Shown here: positions 22,619 to 30,777 of the stretch, piece after piece
Numbering within the stretch: position 1 is the stretch's first letter
How the letters are laid out: every line of letters begins with the position of its first letter
Origin: Streptomyces sp. NRRL F-6676
GTDB taxonomy: Bacteria > Actinomycetota > Actinomycetes > Streptomycetales > Streptomycetaceae
Length of the DNA: 64,000 nt
Direction: 5' to 3'
NCBI RefSeq assembly: GCF_000725625.1
Contig: NZ_JOHS01000038.1
Coordinates: 1 to 64,000, forward strand
The notes under the pieces: model-generated
Database searches by the model: none
Told to the model about the DNA's origin: nothing
The model's input: only the letters and a program-made list of their open reading frames with translations
Translations under genes and position numbers: made by a program

Positions 22619-23701
22619 ATGCGCTCGCCGAACATCCGCCGTACCTGCGCCGCCCTGGCCGCCGCCACCTCGCTCGCCCTCGCCCTGACCGCGTGCGGCG
22701 GCACCACCAAGAACGACGTCAAGGACGACGGCGGTTCGAACAACTCGGCCGGCAAGGCCGACCCGAACGCCGCGACGAAGAAGGGCCTGACGGTCGCCTT
22801 CCTGCCCAAGCAGGTCAACAACCCGTACTTCACCGTCGCCGACAAGGGCGGCGAGAAGGCCGTCAAGGAGCTCGGCTCCACCTACAAGGAGGTCGGTCCG
22901 AACAGCGCCACCGACACCTCCGGACAGGTCTCCTACGTCAACACGCTGACCCAGCAGCAGGTCGACGCCATGGCCGTCTCCGCGCAGGACCCGGGCGCGC
23001 TGTGCACCGCGCTCAAGCAGGCGATGACCAACAAGATCAAGGTCGTCACCTACGACTCGGACACCAAGACCGACTGCCGCAACGCCTTCATCTCGCAGGC
23101 CTCCGCCGAGGACCTGGGCCGCACCGAGGTGCAGCTCATGGCCGAGCAGATCGGCTACAAGGGCGAGATCGCGATCCTGTCCGCCGCGCAGACCGCGACG
23201 AACCAGAACACCTGGATCGACTTCATGAAGGACGAGCTGAAGAAGGACAAGTACAAGGACATCAAGCTCGTCAAGACCGCCTACGGCAACGACGACGCCC
23301 AGCAGTCCTTCCAGCAGACCCAGGGCCTGCTCCAGGAGCACCCGAACCTGAAGGGGATCATCTCCCCGACCACCGTCGGCATCAAGGCGGCCGCCCAGTA
23401 CCTGTCCGGCTCGAAGTACAAGGGCAAGGTCAAGCTGACCGGCCTCGGCACGCCCAACGACATGCGCAAGTACGTCAAGAACGGCACCGTCGAGGCGTTC
23501 GAGCTGTGGGACCCGGCGAAGCTCGGCGAGCTCGCCGCCCGCACCGCCGTCGCGCTGTCCTCCGGGCAGATCACCGGCAAGGAGGGCGAGACCTTCAAGG
23601 CCGGCGACCTGGGCGAGTACACGATCGGCAAGGACGGTGTGATCGCGCTCGGCAAGCCGACCGTGTTCGACAAGAAGAACATCGACCAGTTCGACTTCTG
23701 A
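22619..23701 (+). CDS. rhaS: Rhamnose-binding lipoprotein
   Basis: Periplasmic-binding-protein-like lipoprotein, 360 residues, capturing the sugar outside the membrane for the CUT2 importer. Signal peptide with lipobox LTAC, lipidated Cys26, followed by a Gly/Ser/Asp-rich linker. The mature part starts KKGLTVAFLPKQVNNPYF, the ribose-binding-protein-like first strand; later GIISPTTVGIKAAAQ and LTGLGTPNDMRKYV match rhamnose-specific RhaS proteins. AAAGGA precedes ATG 22619. A hairpin 55 bases downstream may terminate or attenuate the transcript. Confidence 0.93.
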   Translation: MRSPNIRRTCAALAAATSLALALTACGGTTKNDVKDDGGSNNSAGKADPNAATKKGLTVAFLPKQVNNPYFTVADKGGEKAVKELGSTYKEVGPNSATDTSGQVSYVNTLTQQQVDAMAVSAQDPGALCTALKQAMTNKIKVVTYDSDTKTDCRNAFISQASAEDLGRTEVQLMAEQIGYKGEIAILSAAQTATNQNTWIDFMKDELKKDKYKDIKLVKTAYGNDDAQQSFQQTQGLLQEHPNLKGIISPTTVGIKAAAQYLSGSKYKGKVKLTGLGTPNDMRKYVKNGTVEAFELWDPAKLGELAARTAVALSSGQITGKEGETFKAGDLGEYTIGKDGVIALGKPTVFDKKNIDQFDF

Positions 23702-23755
23702 TCCAACTCCTGATCAACGGCCGCATGCTGGCTTATTCTTCACTGATTGTTCAAC

Positions 23756-23777
23756 CTCGCCGGGATCTCCCGGCGAG
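23756..23777 (+). terminator. Hairpin between rhaS and rhaM
   Basis: Perfect 9-bp inverted repeat CTCGCCGGG / CCCGGCGAG with loop ATCT, in the 160-bp gap after the binding protein. Likely partial terminator, as in many importer operons where the binding protein message is most abundant. Confidence 0.6.
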
Positions 23778-23861
23778 CGTGGGCCGGTCGTACGATCGGT
23801 GGCCGCGAGGTCACCGGCCGCCCGGCCGGCCCGCTTCACCCCTCAAGGGAGCGGTAGTTCG

Positions 23862-24182
23862 ATGCAGCGCGTCTGTTTCCTCCTCAAGGTCCGCGAGGAC
23901 CGCATCGCCGAGTACCGTGAGCGGCATGCCTCGGTGTGGCCGGAAATGCGCGAGGCACTGTCGGCGACCGGCTGGCACAACTACTCCCTCTTCCTGCGCG
24001 AGGACGGCCTGCTCGTCGGCTACCTGGAGACCGAGGACTTCGAGGCGGCCAAGGCCGGCATGGAGGCCACCGAGGTCAACGGCCGCTGGCAGGCCGAGAT
24101 GGGCCCGCTGTTCGAGGCGCTCGACGGGAGCCGTCCCGACGAGGCGATGAAACCGCTGACCGAGGTCTTCCACCTGGCCTGA
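23862..24182 (+). CDS. rhaM: L-rhamnose mutarotase
   Basis: Small (106-residue) enzyme interconverting alpha and beta anomers of L-rhamnose. VREDRIAEYRERHASVWPEM with its catalytic His and the W-H-N-Y-S-L-F segment are RhaM signatures; the whole protein is one dimeric alpha/beta barrel-like domain. AAGGGAG precedes ATG 23862. Its presence confirms that the surrounding transporter and kinase act on rhamnose. The LacI regulator begins 61 bases later. Confidence 0.93.
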   Translation: MQRVCFLLKVREDRIAEYRERHASVWPEMREALSATGWHNYSLFLREDGLLVGYLETEDFEAAKAGMEATEVNGRWQAEMGPLFEALDGSRPDEAMKPLTEVFHLA

Positions 24183-24243
24183 GCGGCCACGTTCGTCCGT
24201 CTCACCGCCCCGCCCGCGCACTTACTCTGGAGGTACCTGCCCC

Positions 24244-25269
24244 ATGGCCCATTCGGTGGGTATCAAGGACGTCGCCCGCGCCGCCGGAGTCTCCGTGGGC
24301 ACGGTCTCCAACGTCATCAACCGGCCCGACACGGTGGCCTCGGAGACCCGTGCCCGGGTGCTCTCCGCGATCGACCGGCTCGGCTACGTCCGCAGCGAGT
24401 CCGCCCGCCAACTGCGGGCCGGCCGCAGCCGGATCATGGGGCTGCTCGTGCTCGACATGGGCAACCCCTTCTTCGTCGACGTCACCCGCGGCGCCGAACG
24501 GGCCGCGCGGGACGCCGGGCTCGGCGTGATGGTCTGCAACAGCGCCCAGAGCACCGGCGAGGAGGCCGAGTACCTCGCCCTCTTCGCCGAGCAGCGGGTA
24601 CGGGGCGTGCTGCTGACGCCGACCGACGCGAGCGGGCGGAACATCGACGCGTTCCGCCGCCACCAGATCCCGTTCGTCCTCGTCGACCGGGTCGCCGAGG
24701 GCACCACCGAGTGCTCGGTCTCCGTCGACGACGTCGCGGGCGGGGCGCTCGCGGTGCGGCACCTGGTCGACGCGGGGCACCGCTCGATCGCGTACGTCAG
24801 CGGGCCGTCCGGACTCAGCCAGGTGCGCGACCGGCGCACGGGCGCGCTGAACGCGCTGGCCGAGGCGGGGCTCGGCGAGGACGTCCTGCGCGAACTGCCC
24901 ACCGAGCGGCTCGACGTGGCCGCGGGGCGGGACGCGGGGGCGCGGCTGCTGGGTCTGGCCGACCGGCCCACCGCGGTGTTCTGCGCGAACGACCTGCTGG
25001 CGCTGGGGGTGCTACAGGCGATGTTCGCGGCGGGGGTGAGGGTGCCGGACGACCTCGCGATCGTCGGCTACGACGACATCGAGTTCGCGGCGGCGGCAGC
25101 GGTGCCGCTGACGTCGGTGCGGCAGCCGGCGGTGACGATGGGGGCGCTGGCGGCGGAGCTGCTCCTGGAGGAGACGGAGGCGGAGACGGCGTCCCGCCCG
25201 CACGAACACCGCCGGGTCGTCCTCCAGCCCGAACTGGTGGTCCGCCGCTCCAGCCTGTCACTGCGCTGA
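24244..25269 (+). CDS. rhaR: LacI-family repressor, probable rhamnose regulator
   Basis: LacI/GalR regulator of 341 residues. Residues about 5-55 form the DNA-binding headpiece (IKDVARAAGVSVGTVSNVINRP and hinge helix SESARQLRAGRS), followed by a sugar-binding core (LLVLDMGNPFFVDVTRGAE, FVLVDRV, VFCANDLLALGVLQAM, IVGYDDIEFA). GGAGG lies nine bases before the ATG. Being last in the rha plus-strand cluster, it is the natural candidate to bind the TGAAAC-type palindromes at 18757 and 18920, with rhamnose or a phosphorylated intermediate as inducer. Confidence 0.9.
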   Translation: MAHSVGIKDVARAAGVSVGTVSNVINRPDTVASETRARVLSAIDRLGYVRSESARQLRAGRSRIMGLLVLDMGNPFFVDVTRGAERAARDAGLGVMVCNSAQSTGEEAEYLALFAEQRVRGVLLTPTDASGRNIDAFRRHQIPFVLVDRVAEGTTECSVSVDDVAGGALAVRHLVDAGHRSIAYVSGPSGLSQVRDRRTGALNALAEAGLGEDVLRELPTERLDVAAGRDAGARLLGLADRPTAVFCANDLLALGVLQAMFAAGVRVPDDLAIVGYDDIEFAAAAAVPLTSVRQPAVTMGALAAELLLEETEAETASRPHEHRRVVLQPELVVRRSSLSLR

Positions 25270-25283
25270 GCGGTTCCGTCGCC

Positions 25284-25332
25284 GGGGGCCTGGGGGGCCT
25301 GGGGGGCCTGGGGGGCCTGGGGGGCCGGGGGG
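25284..25332. repeat. 9-bp G-rich tandem repeat
   Basis: Right after the lacI stop, the unit GGGGGCCTG recurs about five times, giving six runs of five or six guanines on the plus strand. It could form a G-quadruplex in the transcript of the rha arm or slip during replication. The rest of the 400-bp gap up to 25671 shows no convincing gene. Confidence 0.75.
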
Positions 25333-25671
25333 TGGCCGCGGGAGTGCCCGGCCGCGCCGCATCCCGCGTGGCCGGGAGGAGCGACCGGCCACCCCGCGCC
25401 GCGGAACGACCGCGAGGCGGCTCTTGAGTTCTTGAGTCAACGGCGGTCCGCAGGTGTGCAACCGTCCGCACCGGGGCGCGGCCTTTCCCAGGGATTGGCG
25501 AACGGGAAGCGTGTCTCCAGCGGAGGTCGCCATGGCGATGTCCGTCGTCGCACGGAACCGGGACCGGCTGGTGCGTTGCACCTCCTCTGCGAACCGTGCG
25601 TCAACTCCTCCATCACCGCTCGCAGTTGAGGGTGCTCCGGTCATGACGCGCCCGTGTCCGCCGGTGAACGG

Positions 25672-25692
25672 AACGGCGCGTCACGCGCCGTT
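25672..25692. terminator. Hairpin whose loop is the DUF2470 stop codon
   Basis: AACGGCGCG / CGCGCCGTT with a 3-base loop. The loop is TCA on the plus strand, which is the TGA stop of the minus-strand gene at 25681-26403. A short T-run follows on the plus strand. It may terminate transcripts on either strand. Confidence 0.6.
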
Positions 25693-26403
25693 TTCCGTCA
25701 CGTGCGGGAATGCCCTCGCTCCGCACGTCCGTGCCGCCTGGGCCAGTAGGACGTGCATCCGCTCCGACAGTTGCGCCACATCGTCCGCCGGGCGGTGGAA
25801 TGGCAGACGGACGTCGCCGTGGTCGCGTGCGCGCTCGACCCGTAGGGTCAAGCCGTGGCGGTCCACCGCGAGGGGGCGTACCCGGACCGCGCCCCGCAGA
25901 CTTTGCGGCCCCATCAGCCGGCTCAATCGCTCCACCGCCTCCGGATGGCAGTCCGCGAGATGGGTCAGCAGCCGAGCCTCCGCCCCGGCCAGCGGATCCG
26001 GTTCGGCCGCCGCGTACTCGTCGAGGTCGACGAGCACCGCCCCCGACGCCTGCCGCAGCACCACTCGCGTGGGCCGGAACACCAGGTGTTCCTCCTCCAC
26101 CGCGCACCACCCCGCCAGCCACAACCGGGCGCGGATCCGCGCCCGCACCGGCACGGGCGCGACATCGGCGAACTCCAGCACCGCCGACGGCTCGCCGCGT
26201 GGTGCGCAGATCGCCGCGGCGAGCAGTCCGCTGCCCTCGGGCACGGTGAGCAGGATTCTGCCGTCGGCGTCGACGCGGTGCGCGCCGACGAACTCCTCCT
26301 TGCCGCCCTCCGAGGTCACCGCGCAGCTCCACGCGGTGGCCGGCACCGTGCGGGCGCGTTCCGCCGCGGCGGGCGCCGCCGTCCAGGTGTGAGGGTCACC
26401 CAT
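25681..26403 (-). CDS. DUF2470 domain protein, predicted iron-regulated haem-related
   Basis: Protein of 240 residues. The C-terminal part, about EARLLTHLADCHPEAVERLSR onward to LPFHRPADDV, matches the DUF2470 domain found at the end of HugZ-like haem-utilisation proteins and pyridoxamine-oxidase-fold proteins; the N-terminal half (AAERARTVPATAWSCAV) resembles the accompanying beta-barrel region. ATG 26403 is chosen because AAAGGAGG stands seven bases before it. The upstream iron box (26417-26435) touches the ribosome site, predicting repression by an IdeR/DmdR protein under iron sufficiency. Role in haem-iron acquisition is inference from domain and regulation. Confidence 0.8.
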   Translation of the reverse strand: MGDPHTWTAAPAAAERARTVPATAWSCAVTSEGGKEEFVGAHRVDADGRILLTVPEGSGLLAAAICAPRGEPSAVLEFADVAPVPVRARIRARLWLAGWCAVEEEHLVFRPTRVVLRQASGAVLVDLDEYAAAEPDPLAGAEARLLTHLADCHPEAVERLSRLMGPQSLRGAVRVRPLAVDRHGLTLRVERARDHGDVRLPFHRPADDVAQLSERMHVLLAQAARTCGARAFPHVTENGA

Positions 26404-26416
26404 GCCCAAGCCTCCT

Positions 26417-26435
26417 TTAGGTAAGCCTCGCCTAA
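26417..26435 (-). promoter_or_regulatory. Iron box (DmdR/IdeR-type operator)
   Basis: TTAGGTAAGCCTCGCCTAA matches 15 of 19 positions of the known actinomycete consensus TTAGGTTAGGCTAACCTAA, with both outer half-sites intact. It lies 13 bases before the DUF2470 start codon, next to the ribosome-binding site. Confidence 0.82.
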
Positions 26436-26500
26436 CTTACCGAAGATCGGGGAGTGCGCCAACCACAACCGCCCACCACAACCGCCGAACGAACGCCGGC

Positions 26501-26546
26501 CGTCTCCGCCGGACACGCGCCGGCGTCTCCGCCGGACACACGCCGG
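26501..26546. repeat. 23-bp tandem duplication
   Basis: CGTCTCCGCCGGACACGCGC plus CGG (26501-26523) is repeated immediately (26524-26546) with one mismatch, in the gap just after the TetR gene's 3' end. No function seen. Confidence 0.75.
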
Positions 26547-26549
26547 CCG

Positions 26550-27167
26550 TCAGGAGGAAGCCGCCCCCACCGCCCCCAGCAGCGCCCGTACACACAGATC
26601 CCGCACCTGCTCCCGGCTCAGCTCTCCGTGCCGCAGCCACTCCAGGCACACCGCCGTCGTGAAGGCCAGCCAGCCGCGCACCGCCATCCGCAGCTCCGGC
26701 CGTTCCTCGGTGGTCCAGCCGAACTCCGGGTCGGCCGCAAGCGCGGCGAGGATCTGCCGCTCCTGGGCGGCCAGCGACCGCCGGTAGACGTCGCGCACCG
26801 CCTGGTCACCGGCCGCGTCGGCGCGGTGGAAGGCGCGGAAGCCGTGCGCGTGCTCCTCCACGTAACCGAGGAAGGTGTCGAGCCCGGCGGGCAGTTGCGC
26901 GCGTACGGACACCCCCGGAACGGCGGCCGTCATCCGTAGCATCCGCTCGCTCTCGCGCGCGACGACGGCGGCGAAGAAGTCCCGCTTGGTGGGGAAGTAG
27001 TGGTACAGCAGCCCGCGCGACACGCCCGCGATCTCGGCGACCTGCTCGATCCACACGTCGTCATAGGGATCGTCGGAGAAGAGCCGCGCCCCGACCGACA
27101 GCAACTGCTCCCGGCGCTCCTGCGTACTCAACCGCCGCCGCACCCGCGCCTCGCCCCCGTCGGTCAT
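26550..27167 (-). CDS. TetR-family regulator
   Basis: TetR regulator of 205 residues. The N-terminal helix-turn-helix is clear: RREQLLSVGARLFSDDPYDD, IEQVAEIAGVSRGLLYHYFPTKRDFF. The remainder is an all-helical ligand domain with no recognised subfamily signature. ATG 27167 chosen over an upstream in-frame ATG at 27197 because the homologous region begins there. It lies 45 bases after the flavin monooxygenase stop on the same strand; whether the two share a message is unclear. Target unknown. Confidence 0.88.
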   Translation of the reverse strand: MTDGGEARVRRRLSTQERREQLLSVGARLFSDDPYDDVWIEQVAEIAGVSRGLLYHYFPTKRDFFAAVVARESERMLRMTAAVPGVSVRAQLPAGLDTFLGYVEEHAHGFRAFHRADAAGDQAVRDVYRRSLAAQERQILAALAADPEFGWTTEERPELRMAVRGWLAFTTAVCLEWLRHGELSREQVRDLCVRALLGAVGAASS

Positions 27168-27212
27168 GCCCGCACTGTACTGTCCCGCCCCCGGCACCCA
27201 CGCCCCCGGCGC

Positions 27213-28331
27213 TCAGCGGGCCTGAACCCGGTCGAAGAGAGCGACCGCCGCACCGGGGTCCGCACTGACGAGCCGTTCCAGACCGTCCGCGGTCATCCTG
27301 GCCCACCGACCCGCCCGTTCCCACATCCGTTCCTCGAAGGCGCGGACGGCGTCGTCCGGATCGCCGGTTCCGGCGGCGAGGGACTCGGCGAGTTCGGCGC
27401 CCTCCAGCATCGCGAGGTTCGCGCCCGCCCCCAGCGGCGGCATCAGATGGGCGGCGTCGCCAAGGAGCGTCACCCCGGGGACGTGGGGCCAGGTGTGGGA
27501 CACGGGCAGGACGTGGAGGGGGCGGTGGGTGAAGGCCGTGCCGTGGCGGAGGAGGTCGAGGACGGGGGAGGCCCAGCCCTCGAACAGGGCCAGCAGAAAC
27601 GCCCGCACGGCCTCGGCGTCCGCCAGGTCCAGCTCCGCGTGCCAGTCCAGCGGCGCCCGGAACTGGGCGTACACCTTCACATGACCGCCGCTGTTCCGCT
27701 GCGCGACGAGGGCCCGGTTCACGCCGTACACCGCGAGGGAACCGTCGCCGACCAGCCGGGCGAGGTCCGGGTGCCGGGCGTCGACGTCGTCGAGGGAGGT
27801 CTCGACCGCGGTGACGCCGGTGTAGTGCGGCGTCGCCGGTGAGAGCGCCGGGCGCACCCGGGACCAGGCGCCGTCCGCGCCGACGACGAGGTCGAACGTC
27901 TCCCGCCGCCCGCCCGCGAAATGGACCAGTACGCCGTCCCGTCCCCCCGGCACCACCCGCGTCACGCCCCGGTCCCACCGGACGTCGAGGGGGCCGAGCA
28001 GCAGGTCACGCAGGTGTCCCCGGTCGATCTCGGGGTTGGCGAGCTCTTCCGGGCCGGGCCGCCAGTCGCGCAGGACGGTGCCGTCCGGGGCCAGGATGCG
28101 CATGGCCTGCCCTTCGGGACGGGACAGCGCCCGGAACTCCGGCAGCAGTCCCGCCTTCTCCAGCGCCGCCTGACCCATCCCTTCCCGCAGGTCCAGCGTG
28201 CCGCCCGGGGGACGGGCGTCGGGACCGGGATCGCGTTCGAGGACGGTGACGGGGTGACCGTGGTGGTGCAGGACGCGCGCGAAGGTGAGCCCGCCGGGGC
28301 CGCCCCCTACGACAGCGATACGTTGTCTCAT
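27213..28331 (-). CDS. FAD-dependent monooxygenase, TetX-like
   Basis: Class A flavoprotein hydroxylase, 372 residues. RIAVVGGGPGGLTFARVLHHHG is the FAD dinucleotide fold, the DG motif appears as FDLVVGADGAWSRVRPAL, and VTLLGDAAHLMPPLGAGANLAM is the GD motif that closes the FAD site. The overall layout resembles TetX and related aromatic or antibiotic hydroxylases. It is divergent from a TetR-type repressor with a TetR_C-like effector domain. A perfect palindrome abuts the start codon and there is no ribosome site, so its message is probably leaderless. Substrate unknown; inactivation of a polyketide or other aromatic is plausible. Confidence 0.88.
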   Translation of the reverse strand: MRQRIAVVGGGPGGLTFARVLHHHGHPVTVLERDPGPDARPPGGTLDLREGMGQAALEKAGLLPEFRALSRPEGQAMRILAPDGTVLRDWRPGPEELANPEIDRGHLRDLLLGPLDVRWDRGVTRVVPGGRDGVLVHFAGGRRETFDLVVGADGAWSRVRPALSPATPHYTGVTAVETSLDDVDARHPDLARLVGDGSLAVYGVNRALVAQRNSGGHVKVYAQFRAPLDWHAELDLADAEAVRAFLLALFEGWASPVLDLLRHGTAFTHRPLHVLPVSHTWPHVPGVTLLGDAAHLMPPLGAGANLAMLEGAELAESLAAGTGDPDDAVRAFEERMWERAGRWARMTADGLERLVSADPGAAVALFDRVQAR

Positions 28332-28350
28332 GTCGATACACCGTATCGAC
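28332..28350. promoter_or_regulatory. TetR operator between monooxygenase and repressor
   Basis: GTCGATACACCGTATCGAC, perfect 8-bp arms with 3-base centre, directly adjoining the monooxygenase start codon and 38 bases before the repressor gene. On the minus strand TTGCGA and TACGGT are spaced about 18 bp and can serve as -35 and -10, so the operator covers the -10 element and the predicted start point. Confidence 0.8.
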
Positions 28351-28387
28351 GCATTACGGCGCATCGCAAGGTCGGTACCGTGTCCCC

Positions 28388-29080
28388 ATGACTGTCTGGG
28401 ACCGGCCGGAGCCGCCGAACCATCCCGTGCCGCTCGACCGGGAGCGGATCGTCGCCGCCGCCGTCGCGCTGGCCGACGAGGGCGGCCTGGAGGCGGTGTC
28501 GCTGCGCAAGGTCGCCGCCCGCCTGGACGCCGGCCCGATGCGGCTGTACCGGTACATCGCCACCAAGGAGGAGCTGTTCGACCTCATGGTGGACGAGGTT
28601 CAGGGGGAGATCGTCCCCGAGGAGCCGGCCGGCGACTGGCGCGAGGCGCTGCGGGGACTCGCCCACCGCACCCGGCGGGCCGCGCTCCGTCACGAATGGC
28701 TGGCCGACCTCCTCGGCGGCCGCCCGGCGCTCGGCCCGAACGGACTCGCCCTGAGCGAGTCCACCCTGGCCGCCCTCGACGGCCGCGCCGACATCGACAC
28801 CGTCATGCGCGCGGTGGAGACGGTCAGCGCCTACTACATCGGCGCGATCCGACGCGAGATCACCAACCTGCGCGCCGAACGCGCCACGGGCCTGACCAAG
28901 CGTGACTGGCAGCGCGCCCGCGGCCCGCACGTCACGAACATGCTGGCCACGGGCCGGTTCCCCGCCCTGTCCAAGGCCGTCCACGACGCCACGCACGTGG
29001 ACCCCGAGACCTCCTTCACGACCGGCCTGGACTGGGTCCTGGACGCCGTGGCCGCCCGGCTCGACCGGCCACCGGCCTGA
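28388..29080 (+). CDS. TetR-family repressor with TetR_C-type domain
   Basis: Regulator of 230 residues. The DNA-binding region is RERIVAAAVALADEGGLEAVSLRKVAARL with PMRLYRYIATKEELFDLM as recognition helix and beyond; the C-terminal half, with GLAHRTRRAALRHEWLADLLGG, resembles the tetracycline-repressor-like C-terminal family used for bulky cyclic ligands. It is divergent from the monooxygenase and the shared palindrome at 28332-28350 is its probable binding site, giving autoregulation plus control of the enzyme, as in tetR/tetX-like resistance pairs. Confidence 0.9.
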   Translation: MTVWDRPEPPNHPVPLDRERIVAAAVALADEGGLEAVSLRKVAARLDAGPMRLYRYIATKEELFDLMVDEVQGEIVPEEPAGDWREALRGLAHRTRRAALRHEWLADLLGGRPALGPNGLALSESTLAALDGRADIDTVMRAVETVSAYYIGAIRREITNLRAERATGLTKRDWQRARGPHVTNMLATGRFPALSKAVHDATHVDPETSFTTGLDWVLDAVAARLDRPPA

Positions 29081-29238
29081 CCGCCCGGTTCTCGCCCCCG
29101 GTCCTCGCCCGGGGCCTCCACCGATGCTTGACGGCGGTTCGGTGCGGGACCAGACTGGCGACGTTATTGAACCCACGTACAACACGAGGCGTGCGCCAGG
29201 GTGTCACATCCGTCTGCCGCGCCGAGGGGGAGGGCGTC

Positions 29239-30777
29239 ATGGCCCGGACGACGGTAGGCGCGCCCGAAACGCGGGACGGGCTCCCCAAGGGGTTCCGCAG
29301 CGCGGAGTCGGGGTGGCCCGAGCTGGACCGCATACCGCATCCGCCGCGTCGGTTGCCCGTCGGCGGGGATCTGCTCGGGGCCGACGCGCGGCGGCCGTTG
29401 CAGGATTCGATGCGGTACGCGCGGATGCTCGGGCCCGTGTTCCGGCGCAAGGTCTTCCGGCGGGAGTTCGTGTTCGTGTGGGGCACCCGGTACGCCGCCG
29501 ACATGGCCGACGAGTCACGCTTCGCCAAGCACGTCGGCCTCGGCGTGGCCAATCTGCGCCCCGTCGCCGGGGACGGGCTGTTCACCGCCTACAACCACGA
29601 GCCGAACTGGCAGCTCGCGCACGACGTGCTCGCCCCCGGGTTCAGCCGGGAGGCGATGGGCGGCTACCACCCGATGATGCTGGACGTCGCCGAACGGCTG
29701 GTCGACCGCTGGGACTTGGAGGAGGCGGCGGGCCGCGCCGTCGACGTGCCCGCCGACATGACCAAGCTGACGCTGGAGACGATCGCCCGCACCGGCTTCG
29801 GCCACGACTTCGGCTCGTTCGAACGCGCCCGCCCGCACCCCTTCGTCACCGCCATGGTGGGCACCCTCACCTACGCCCAGCGCCGCAACGCCGTCCCCGG
29901 ACCGCTCGCCCCGCTGCTCCTGCGCGCCGCCGCCCGCCGCAACGAGGACGACATCGCGCTGCTCAACCGCACGGTCGACGCCGTGATCGCCGCCCGACGC
30001 GGCACCGGCGGCGACGGCGACGGTGACCTGCTCGACCGGATGCTGGAGACCACGCACCCGGAGACCGGCGAACGGCTCGCCCCGGACAACGTGCGCCGCC
30101 AGGTCATCACCTTCCTCGTCGCCGGACACGAGACCACCTCCGGCGCCCTCTCCTTCGCCCTGCACTACCTCTCCCTGCACCCGGAGATCGCCGCCCGCGC
30201 CCGCGCCGAGGTCGACGCGGTGTGGGGCGACACCCCCCGGCCCGACTACGCCCAGGTCGCCCGGCTGCGCTATGTACGCCGGGTGCTCGACGAGTCGCTG
30301 CGGCTCTGGCCGACCGCCCCCGCCTTCGCCCGCGAGGCACGCGAGGACACCGTGCTCGCGGAGGAGCACCCGATGCGGCGCGGCGCGTGGGCGCTCGTCC
30401 TCACCGCGATGCTCCACCGGGATCCCGAGGTGTGGGGACCGGATCCGGAACGGTTCGACCCGGACCGGTTCGAGGCCGCCGCCGTACGGGCCCGGCCCGC
30501 GCACACCTTCAAGCCGTTCGGCACCGGGGCGCGCGCCTGCATCGGCCGGCAGTTCGCGCTGCACGAGGCCACGCTCGTCCTCGGACTGCTGCTGCGCCGC
30601 TACGAGTTGCGGCCGGACCCCGCCTATCGGCTGCGGGTCGCGGAACGGCTGACGCTGATGCCGGAGGGGCTGCGGATCGGGCTGGAGAGGCGGCGGAGCA
30701 CCGCGGTTCCGTCGGCTCCGCCGCCCGGGGATGTCTCCTCAGCCGCGCGCTGTCCAGTGCACCGGACGGCCGAGTGA
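29239..30777 (+). CDS. Cytochrome P450, CYP102-like haem domain without reductase
   Basis: P450 of 512 residues. It aligns with the haem domain of the self-sufficient P450BM3 group: IPHPPRRLPVGGDLLGAD, FTAYNHEPNWQLAHDVLAPGFS, I-helix VAGHETTSG, ExxR in LDESLRLWP and the haem loop FGTGARACIGRQFA with its Cys ligand. The fused FMN/FAD reductase is absent; the protein ends soon after the haem domain with a short Ser/Pro-rich tail. Streptomyces are known to have such unfused CYP102B proteins. Fatty-acid hydroxylation is the likely activity, with electrons from separate partners. GGGGGAGGG precedes ATG 29239. The 3' end overlaps the convergent neighbour by 39 bases. Confidence 0.88.
   Translation: MARTTVGAPETRDGLPKGFRSAESGWPELDRIPHPPRRLPVGGDLLGADARRPLQDSMRYARMLGPVFRRKVFRREFVFVWGTRYAADMADESRFAKHVGLGVANLRPVAGDGLFTAYNHEPNWQLAHDVLAPGFSREAMGGYHPMMLDVAERLVDRWDLEEAAGRAVDVPADMTKLTLETIARTGFGHDFGSFERARPHPFVTAMVGTLTYAQRRNAVPGPLAPLLLRAAARRNEDDIALLNRTVDAVIAARRGTGGDGDGDLLDRMLETTHPETGERLAPDNVRRQVITFLVAGHETTSGALSFALHYLSLHPEIAARARAEVDAVWGDTPRPDYAQVARLRYVRRVLDESLRLWPTAPAFAREAREDTVLAEEHPMRRGAWALVLTAMLHRDPEVWGPDPERFDPDRFEAAAVRARPAHTFKPFGTGARACIGRQFALHEATLVLGLLLRRYELRPDPAYRLRVAERLTLMPEGLRIGLERRRSTAVPSAPPPGDVSSAARCPVHRTAE

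Noticed and set aside
25258..25644. A 128-codon minus-strand frame ending in collagen-like PGP repeats
   Set aside because: The PGP repeats are only the translation of the GGGGGCCTG tandem repeat; third-position GC is low in the first part and no ribosome site is seen.
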